Assembly: GCA_038049695.1 (NCBI GenBank)
Contig: CP142461.1
Coordinates: forward strand, 30,759,001 to 30,823,000
Origin: Cinnamomum chago
Lineage: Eukaryota; Streptophyta; Magnoliopsida; Laurales; Lauraceae
Direction: 5' to 3'
DNA: 64,000 nt
Numbering within the stretch: position 1 is the first letter of the stretch; each line of letters opens with the position of its first letter. The notes under the pieces were generated by a model. That model saw only the letters and a list, made by a program, of their open reading frames with translations. It ran no database searches and was not told the origin of the DNA. Below are positions 56,880 to 64,000 of this stretch, in pieces. The translations under genes were made by a program, and so were the position numbers.

Positions 56880-58612
56880 TGTAACGCCCCAATTCCGGAT
56901 ACCGATATACTCGTTCGAATACCCGAAGTTTGCGCGCTACTTTCCGGAAAATCCGAGAACTTCCAAGATCGTAGGCCGCAGTGAGGTCCAATTTAAAACT
57001 TTTTGACCAACATAGTAATAACATTTAAATTGCGGAAGCATAACGATTAAATAAAGCGGAAGCAATAGGTATCGATATATAAAGTAAAGTATGAGCAGAA
57101 CTACAGTCTAATTAAAATGTATCAGTTGTTAATCAAAGTTTATACATATTGAATTCTACCCGACTCACTACAAAAATGTCTCTCAAACCCAAAATAAATA
57201 TGAGCTCTCAAAACCCTGGTAAATAATCTCCGCCCTCCGGCTCGACCTCCGGTTCGGCCTGTCCCCATGCGTACTCTCCAGCGACAGGCGCCTCCACTAG
57301 AGCCAGTGCGTCCTCGGGAATCTCTGGGTCAAGGCCTAAGCACCAATGAAGGGTCAGATCTAAAAGATCTGGCAAGTTACAGTATACTACTAACATAGAA
57401 CGCATGTATCAAATGAATAGAGACAGGTAAAATAATTAAAGGATGACAAGATAAAGATCTAGGCAGTTGTGCAATAATATCATAGAGAATCAGACTAAAT
57501 AGATAGCAACTAAACTACTACAGCAAAATGGCACATTCACACGAGCTGGAATACCGCGGGATATTATGCCGCGGCCCTCCCATACTGAACACAGTTGCGG
57601 CGGGGAAATCTCACCAGTGCTGGGAATTACTAATCCCGCAAATCACTCATCATCTCATCATCATACTCATCACTCGAAGACCGGCACGGTATCACACCGT
57701 CCGTCTTAACCACACAGCTCATCATGATAGCTCTACAACACTCAACTAGCTCCTACCGGGGATGATCAGTCCACAGGCTGAGCTTAAATCAACCGAGTGA
57801 ATGTTCATGCCGACTCGAGAATAACTCTAAGGGTCTGTGTCTGTCTAGGCTTTGCCTTGCGTGAACAAGGTCCTATCCAAGTCTCTAAGAGGTCTACACA
57901 TCTCAATACAGTCTCTGGATCTCATTCAAGGTCCAAGCCCACTCGTTGGATCCATACCAAGGCCCATCAGCACATGGCCTGGTCTAAATCTGTCCATACG
58001 AGGCAACTAATCCATTTACTACTGATAAACGTTCATCTTAATCCATACAACTTAAAAAATCCCAAAAGAAACTACCTCTTCCAGCTAGGGTTTCACATCT
58101 CCACACTTAGGCCCAATAAGGGCCCGCCTAGACACAGACACGGGTCAATGTTCTCCCAAATTACACTATCGGGTCACCTCTAAGATATCCTAGGTTCAGA
58201 TCCTCCATTTATGTTAATTAACAGTAAACAGCTATACTAAAGATCTAAGAATGACAGAAAGAATAATAATGAAGTATGAACTTCAATGAAGGAAATCAAC
58301 AGGGAAATACAACGGTCCAATCCTAGGTAATGGGCCACGTTAGGTTCAGGTCCATCTCCGGTAATTTGATCTCTAAACGAAGTCATTGATGCCAAATATT
58401 ACTGTGTTTGGTGCTTAGAAATTTACGGGCATCTTTGACAACACTTAAAGGTCGAATCATCTTAGATTAATAACCAAAACACTCAACAGTGGTCCCCGCG
58501 AGTCAAGGTTGAGCCACACCATTGACTCGTGCTTGGCACATTGATGGAAGTTCTCGGATTTTCCGGGAAGTAGCGCGCCAACTTCGGGTATTCGAACAAT
58601 TGGGGCGTTACA
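56880..58612 (-). mobile_element. 5' LTR of the truncated Ty3/gypsy element
   Basis: The 1733-bp unit starts TGTAACGCCCCAATTG (minus, from 58612) and ends GGGGCGTTACA at 56880. Immediately beyond, the minus strand reads TATGATATAAGAGCGAGC, a slightly decayed copy of the TGGTATCAGAGC initiator-methionine tRNA primer-binding site. Then comes gag. The outer 67-85 bp at the two ends are inverted copies of each other (TTCGAATACCCGAAGTT, GCGCGCTACTT, CCGGAAAATCCGAGAAC). A conserved open stretch (PVAGEYAWGQAEPEVEPEG) lies at 57208-57405. No target duplication is found because the element is truncated on its 3' side. Confidence 0.8.
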
Positions 58613-58671
58613 CACCCTGTGGGGGCCATTTACTATGAAATAGTGGCCAGATTTTGAGTATGATGTTAGTG

Positions 58672-58719
<48 letters not shown>

Positions 58720-59482
58720 GAATTTGACTGTTCACTGCCTCTCATACTTTGTAGGTAGATTATTTATAATATACACCATAAGCTTTGCAAGTAAGGATCT
58801 TTGCCTAGAAAACAAATTTCATTGAGCCGTCTTATTGGGAAAACATTGTATTCTGGAATGGATTTGGAGATTTGCCATCTAAAATACGACCCATGACTAT
58901 TCAACCATCAAGATCGTGATAGCCTCTTTGTCCTCGCATGTATTGGCTGTGCATCAAGAAATGGGGGGTGTGTTTATCAAGTCCAGAGTGTAACTGAACC
59001 CAAGCCCAACTAACCAAGGGAGCCAGACCCAGAACCGAATGGAAGTCCTTGCGCTGAACCTAAGCTGACACCTGAATATTCATAGACAAGCATTCAGGTT
59101 TTTTTGGTCTTCAAGTTGAGTGAAAAATCACATTGACAGTGATCTAGGCCTGGATCTTATTTGGGTCCATACAAATAAAGGGTTCTGATCTTGCATCCAT
59201 TCCTATATTTTTTGAGTTCTGTCCTAACCCTACATAAGGGCTGCATCATTTTACCAGGTCCAGTACTACAAGTATTCTCATTTGAAACAAAGGAAAGACA
59301 GAAGGTCACACACCCAGAAAACGAGGGAACTCAGTTACCCAATAATGGTCACTATTCCTTCACCAAGTCCTATTTGCATGGGCTACCGAACACTCCATCT
59401 TCCAACCTATAACTGTCTATGACTCTATTCCTTCATCCCCATAAGTTCTCTCTCCCTTCAATTCATTCCAATCTTTCAGGCA
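58613..59482. other. Intergenic; simple repeats and inhibitor-gene promoter
   Basis: (TG)n at 58669-58685 followed by about 31 T (58686-58716). The rest is the 5' flank of the inhibitor gene, with no clear TATA box that I would defend. Confidence 0.5.
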
Positions 59483-59974
59483 ATGGAGATCAAAACTCAT
59501 CTTCTCCCCCCGGCCACTCTCTCTTGTACCGTCATCCTCCTCCTTTTCGCCTCTACCTTGTGTGATCCTGATGTTTGCCAATCCCCTGTCTCCGCACCCA
59601 CAGCAAGCGCCAACCCCTCAGCTGAGCTGCAGTGTCTCATTAGGGTGAGCACAGAGAAGACCCAAACTGCAATAGAGTTGGTGAAGAAGAAAATGGAGAC
59701 GCCCACCTTACCTCCAATGGCGGCTGCCAGCCTTAAGGTCTGTGAGGACAGCTACAACGATGCCCTTGATAACCTTGCCAAGGCGACAAAGGCCATGGAT
59801 GCCCAAGATATGCCTACATTGAATAGTATGCTTAGCGCGACCTTGACCAACTATGACACTTGTGAGAATGGATTTGCAGAAATGCCGGGGATCTCACCCA
59901 TGGCCGAGGAAGATGAGACACTGTCCCAGCTCATGAGGAGGAGCCTTAAAGTTTATCAGTTGATGAAGGGATGA
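59483..59974 (+). CDS. Invertase/pectin methylesterase inhibitor (PMEI) domain protein, 163 aa
   Basis: A single exon with a cleavable signal peptide (residues 1-27, core VILLLFASTLC), so it is secreted to the cell wall or vacuole. The mature part is a helical-bundle domain with four cysteines as two pairs: Cys32/Cys51 near the N-terminus and Cys87 (SLKVCEDSYNDALDNL) / Cys127 (TNYDTCENGF). These are the spacing and local motifs (L-x-x-C-x-x-x-Y-x-x-A; Y-D-x-C-x-x-x-F) of the PMEI/invertase-inhibitor family. Members block pectin methylesterase or invertase by direct binding; which one cannot be told from sequence. It is a little short for the family. The 3' region holds a GAT-rich stretch (60020-60070). 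No introns and no frame breaks. Confidence 0.88.
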   Translation: MEIKTHLLPPATLSCTVILLLFASTLCDPDVCQSPVSAPTASANPSAELQCLIRVSTEKTQTAIELVKKKMETPTLPPMAAASLKVCEDSYNDALDNLAKATKAMDAQDMPTLNSMLSATLTNYDTCENGFAEMPGISPMAEEDETLSQLMRRSLKVYQLMKG

Positions 59975-61319
59975 CATGCTTCTTTTTTTTGGCTTTTCCT
60001 CCTTGTTTTTGTGCTTTATTAAGATGATGACGACGACGATGACAATCATAATGATGAAGATGATGAGAGGTTGTTATGAAGTATCCCATAAATAAAAAAT
60101 AGGATTTTACATGGTTCGGAGATGAGACTTCTTTTTTTTTCCTGCCTCCTCTCTCCCTCTAATCTATCAGCTTTATAATTTCGGCTGGTATGTATTTTTC
60201 TAGTGTTTGTGGTCCTCGACTGTGATGGCCAACTTCAAAAAACAACCACCACTGCTGCTGCTGCTAATAAAAATGATGGCTGTTTATAAAATTGAATTTC
60301 TATTCTCGACCATGGGACCATCACCAATGATCAATCCAATCTTGCTAGTTGCAACACATGCCTTATCCTAACTTGACACTGACCGAATCATTATCCACCA
60401 TTTAATTAAAGTACAGCGAAAAAAAATGCACTGATAAAATCATTAAAAAGAAAGAAAATGAGAAGTCCTAAATCAAGACTTAGGATGACCTGTTTCGTGT
60501 GAAATCTTGGCAATCCCCCAATTGAAGAAGGAATAAAGTGCCCAATCTTATGATGGGGTCATGCTAACTATTACATCTACGGCCTGTCAATAGCACTCAT
60601 AAAAGATTGGACACACACACACACACAGAGAGAGAGCGAGAGAGATTACTAGGCTTGGAAGAAGAGAGACTGAAAGAAAGTTAAAAGAGTACTAGGCCGC
60701 TTTGGAGGTTAATTTTAGAAATGACCCAAGGCTATAAAAAGAGGTAGTCAAGCAACAGGGGGGGAATCCAAAAACCTTGTGAACTTCCTTTCTGTATCAA
60801 GAGTCCACATAACAAATACTCTATTTGGTTGATTCCCCTTCCTACCTAGCAAACTTATTTAACTGGGGTTCTACCATTCTTCCATTGTTATAGAAGATTC
60901 ATGAGAATGAAAGAACACTACACATGCTTAGACGAGGAAGAAACTATAAAACAAGAAAGGAAAATGTATGCTCAAGCTGCAACCTACAAATGGAAAATTC
61001 TCCAAGCTTTTCTTAAGACCGGTTGGCTATCAAACCTGCAAGTTTCTAGAGACTAACAAGCATTGGGCCATTTCAAGTGCTCTCTGTTTCCATTGGTCCT
61101 CCATGGATTCAAGTTGGCATACCATTTTCAGAATGCAGGAACTATTGTCACAAATCTAATTTCCGCAATTATATCAATTTAGAAAATATTAGGATATTTT
61201 TAAATTTTGGTTTTCTTAATTGGGATATTAAATGAGAAACGACGCGAAAGGTAAGCATAATTTTTTAATTAAACACAGAAAAAAGTTTTAAGGAATATAA
61301 ATCAGCCAAGTCCTTACCC
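59975..61319. other. 3' flank of the inhibitor gene; intergenic
   Basis: GAT/GAC-rich (60020-60070), (CA)n/(GA)n (60610-60643) and a short CTG run (60250-60265). No gene seen. Confidence 0.5.
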
Positions 61320-61461
61320 AAGTGGTAAGGAGTGTCGGTTCTTGTCTAGTTGTCCTGGGTACGAACCCCGAGTACGTCACATCTTCATGTTTGTGCGGGC
61401 CTCCTTTCCACTTGAGTAGGCTTCCCCTGTGTATGTGTATGAGCCGTACCAAAAAAATTGT
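61320..61461 (+). repeat. tRNA-derived SINE, second family
   Basis: The unit opens AAGTGGTAAGGAGTG (A-box region), then GGGTACGAACCCCGAGTACG (B box), and ends GTATGAGCCGTACC plus a short A run. It is flanked by the 9-bp duplication TCCTTACCC (61311-61319 and 61462-61470). The structure resembles the widespread plant Au-type SINEs and differs from the 14411 family. Confidence 0.75.
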
Positions 61462-62027
61462 TCCTTACCCGCTTTTCTACACCATTGCTTCTCAGATGAT
61501 ATTCAAATCCTCTTTGTAGGAAATGATTAGCCACCAATGACCTAGAAATCATACTTGGGGAGAGAGAGAGAGGGTCCCATCTAGATCTTCAATTTTACCA
61601 AGGATGGGCAATCCTGTCATATCAAAGGCCTTCACTTAACCCCATTGATAGAAGCCCATTTTGGCATTCAATACAAATTCTTTAAGTGGTCTTGATCAGA
61701 AAATGATTAGTGATTCTTGTGCTTTCTTATGTCTTTCAGCTGATAGACCAAATTTAGATTCCTGTTCTACACACAACTCTGCTTGTGTGCCACAAAGCAT
61801 GACCATGGCCTTCATAAATTGGTTTCAATTAGATGTAAAGTTGGGACTGAATATATGCTTTAACCTGGTCAAACCCAGGCCATAGACACCCCTACAAGAC
61901 TTTGTTTTTCTAGTTTAGGAAACAAAAATACAACATTCTAGATCTAGACCTTCCATAATGCCTTGATCCTTCAGTGGGCCTAAAAGTCAATAATTATCAA
62001 CGGGACCTGAAAATTTTAGAGTGATTT

Positions 62028-62224
62028 GGAGGGGTGCGCCAGGCCCATGCAGTAGTGCAACACATAGGCGACACATGAAGACCCCAGCAGCAAGCTACTG
62101 TGGTGGGCCCTCCCCCAAGAAAAATTAATTTAATATCATGTGACCCAATGGGCCACGTATCAGATATTAAACTGATAAGAACAGATACTACACTTGATCT
62201 TAGCCAAAAGGCCGAGAAAGGTAT
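62028..62224 (-). ncRNA. U2 spliceosomal snRNA
   Basis: Read leftward from 62224 the RNA starts ATACCTTTCTCGGCCTTTTG, continues GCTAAGATCAAGTGTAGTAT and CTGTTCTTATCAGTTTAATA, and ends ...GGCGCACCCCTCC near 62028, about 197 nt. The branch-point recognition sequence GTAGTA is intact, and an Sm-like site AATTTTTC follows in the middle. U2 pairs with the intron branch site in the spliceosome. A correctly spaced plant promoter lies upstream (62250-62300), so this is probably an expressed gene rather than one of the many U2 pseudogenes. The 3' end is set by comparison with known U2 length and is approximate. Confidence 0.93.
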
Positions 62225-62249
62225 GAAATGGGATGAGTCTTCTTTGGTC

Positions 62250-62300
62250 CTTTATTACATTGCTTCCTGTGATACTTTTCCTTCGTAAACGATGTGGGAC
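62250..62300 (-). promoter_or_regulatory. Plant snRNA promoter: USE and TATA box
   Basis: GTCCCACATCG (minus strand, 62300-62290) is the exact upstream sequence element of plant U-snRNA genes. It begins about 76 bp before the U2 start. A TATA-like TAATAAAG lies at about 62257-62250, roughly 30 bp from the start. The four-turn spacing between the two is the RNA polymerase II arrangement used by plant U2. Confidence 0.88.
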
Positions 62301-62544
62301 TCTCAAGTCTCCACTAGCAAGTAGTAGGGAATTTCTTCAAGCTGCTGCTTCCCAGTCACAAACAGCCAGTCTTCCTCTAGGTCCTACAAGTGTGGCCCAG
62401 TGTGCAAAGCTAACCCATCAAGCGGTCTAAATCTCAAGATCTAACATAGGTAGACGGTTGCGAAATCATAGGCATCTCCTCATCACAACCCATTCACACT
62501 GGATAAGTGCTTGATCTCAAGAGAAGTGTTTTTTCATCCTCTAG

Positions 62545-63240
62545 GCTTTCTGAAGTATTGTGAAGTAAGTGGAACTCGCAGTGAAGTCCATATGTGAGTT
62601 TCCGAATATTTTTCCAAATGAAGTGCCAAATTTACCACCTATTAGGGAGATGGATTTCACCATATAGTTGTTGCCAAAGATAGCCCCAATCTCTAAAGCA
62701 CCATATAAAATGGTTCCTACAAAGCTAAGAGAACTAAAGGTCCGATTGCAGGAGTTGCTAGATAAGGGGTTTTTTTGCTCGAGTATTTCTCCTTGGGGAG
62801 CGCCTATTTTGTTCGTGAAGAAGAAAGATGGCACCTTATGAATGTGTATCGACTATAGGCAACTTAACCAGGTGACGATAAAGAACAAATATCCACTGCC
62901 TATAATTGATGAACTATTTGATCAGTTGCAAGGTGCAGCCCATTTCTCGAAAATTGATCTTACGCCTAGATATCACCAGTTGAGGGTTAAAGAGCAAGAT
63001 ATAGCCAAGACAGTTTTCCGGACGAGGTATCGATATGTGTTATTCCTTTTGAACTAACGAATGCCCCAGGAGTTTTATGTCTTTGATGAACATAATCTTT
63101 GTCCCATACTTGGATCAGTTCACGGTAGTTTTTATTGATGACATCTTGGTATACTCGAAGTCTATGGAAGATCATGCTAAGCATTTGAAAAATTAATTGC
63201 AGGTATTGAGGGACAATCAGTTATACGCTAAGTGGTGTTG
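62545..63240 (+). pseudogene. Broken Ty3/gypsy reverse transcriptase fragment
   Basis: Across several frames the plus strand reads typical gypsy pol pieces in order: [18 protein letters not shown], [52 protein letters not shown], then after a frameshift [20 protein letters not shown]. The polymerase aspartates (SKID and FIDD) are still visible. At least one frameshift and several stops break it. Neither LTRs nor integrase are nearby, so it is a stranded fragment. Confidence 0.85.
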
Positions 63241-63465
63241 GGCCGAATTGATAGAAGCCCAATTTGGCATTCGATACAAATTTGTCAAGTGGTCTTGATC
63301 AGAAAATTACTAATTACTGGTGGTTCTTGTGCTTTCTTATTTTCCTTCAGCTGATAGACTTAATTTAGATTCCTTTTCTACACCCAACTCTGTTTGTGGT
63401 CCACAAAGCATGGTCATTGGTCATCATAAATGACTTTTAGAGTACAGAAATTGGTTTAAATTAGG

Positions 63466-64000
63466 CCCTGTTTTTTGTCACAGAACATTCCTGACAATGA
63501 TATAGTTTTGTTGATTTTGATACTGGGACAGCTTATGGGACCCACATCGTCACAGTCCTTTTGTCATCTTGTTGTTCAGCAGAATCATCCTCCTAGATCT
63601 TTTTTGCACCCTCTGAGATGGAGATGTGTCCTTTGGCCTACAACTCTTATTCCAGGCCCATTGAGACTTGACAGTTTGTGCAAGTTGAGCCATAGCTTAG
63701 TTATCCAAACAGTTCATATGATTGGCTCCACTAAAGATGGCCCATACTTCAAAAATACCTCCCAGATTGGTGAATCAGGAACCTGACCTTACTCTAATAA
63801 GAAAATCACAAGGGCTTCCTTGAAATCCAGGCAAAAGGTAGGGACTAATTTATAAAACTTTGAAAAATTAAATTTGTTCTTAGAGTTTGTGATAATTTAA
63901 CTCATCCACCCATGGTTTAACAAAGTGCATGACTCAGCCAAATTTACTCAAACTCGGTCAGATTTCGAGTGGCTCAGCTGAAAACTCAAATCTAGACATC
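63466..64000. other. No recognised feature
   Basis: An open frame at 63475-63786 has no motif or homology that I can name and lacks splice or leader context, so I do not call it a gene. Confidence 0.4.

Larger units (their letters stand above)
61645..63465. repeat. Direct repeats of about 210 bp flanking U2 snRNA and a gypsy fragment
   Basis: The copies 61645-61855 and 63248-63465 share TTGATAGAAGCCCA, TTTGGCATTC, AAGTGGTCTTGATCAGAAAA, TTCTTGTGCTTTCTTAT, TTCAGCTGATAGAC and CACAAAGCATG, with scattered differences and small indels. They have no LTR-like ends. They may be a duplicated segment into which the sequences between were placed, or an old duplication by unequal exchange. Confidence 0.7.

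Noticed and set aside
57797..58183. 128-codon open frame, plus strand
   Set aside because: Antisense within the gypsy LTR; no domain or coding signature.
63475..63786. 103-codon open frame
   Set aside because: No motif, no leader, no splice context, and similar frames are common by chance in this composition.

Overview
This window is plant nuclear DNA, most likely from an angiosperm with a repeat-rich genome. It has GT-AG introns of up to about 21 kb, LTR retrotransposons, CACTA and hAT DNA transposons, tRNA-derived SINEs, and a U2 snRNA gene with the plant upstream sequence element. I cannot name the species. Three host protein genes and one RNA gene look intact. They are an ALE2-type receptor-like kinase (plus strand, exons up to 33786), a universal stress protein (49783-52433, plus), a small invertase/pectin-methylesterase-inhibitor domain protein (59483-59974, plus) and a U2 snRNA (62028-62224, minus). 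Most of the remaining sequence is transposons, their remnants or unannotatable AT-rich DNA.

Layout. The left edge holds the N-terminal part of an hAT-type transposase gene on the minus strand. A short exon coding a signal peptide at 1425-1494 is in perfect phase with the first certain exon of the receptor kinase at 23071. If both belong to one gene, its first intron is 21.6 kb. That intron is packed with a 3-kb solo LTR (4166-7163), a CACTA terminus (to 8534), an 826-bp inverted-repeat element (8690-9515), an hAT element (11274-11981), SINEs and many low-complexity stretches. The kinase continues through eight exons in total, with another hAT element in intron 3 and a small one in intron 7.

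From 35193 to 46686 lies the most remarkable object: an 11.5-kb CACTA transposon with both termini, a GTT target duplication and GCCGGCG-rich subterminal repeats. It is itself inserted in a degraded copia-type LTR. Its interior carries exon fragments, with introns, that I recognise from several unrelated host genes: LEUNIG (exons 1 and 2), DNA topoisomerase I, an ABCC-type transporter (two exons, one with an in-frame stop), and a LisH/HEAT protein resembling RELCH/KIAA1468. All but the last are on the minus strand in the same direction. This is a multi-gene transduplication (Pack-CACTA).

After the CACTA come AT-rich DNA, the universal stress protein gene, a region of diverged tandem repeats (53.6-54.3 kb), a truncated Ty3/gypsy element (LTR 56880-58612 plus the start of gag, minus strand), the inhibitor gene, a second SINE family, and the U2 snRNA gene. 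U2 and a broken gypsy reverse transcriptase fragment sit between two roughly 210-bp direct repeats. The host genes share no visible pathway; their arrangement looks like ordinary dispersed plant gene order.
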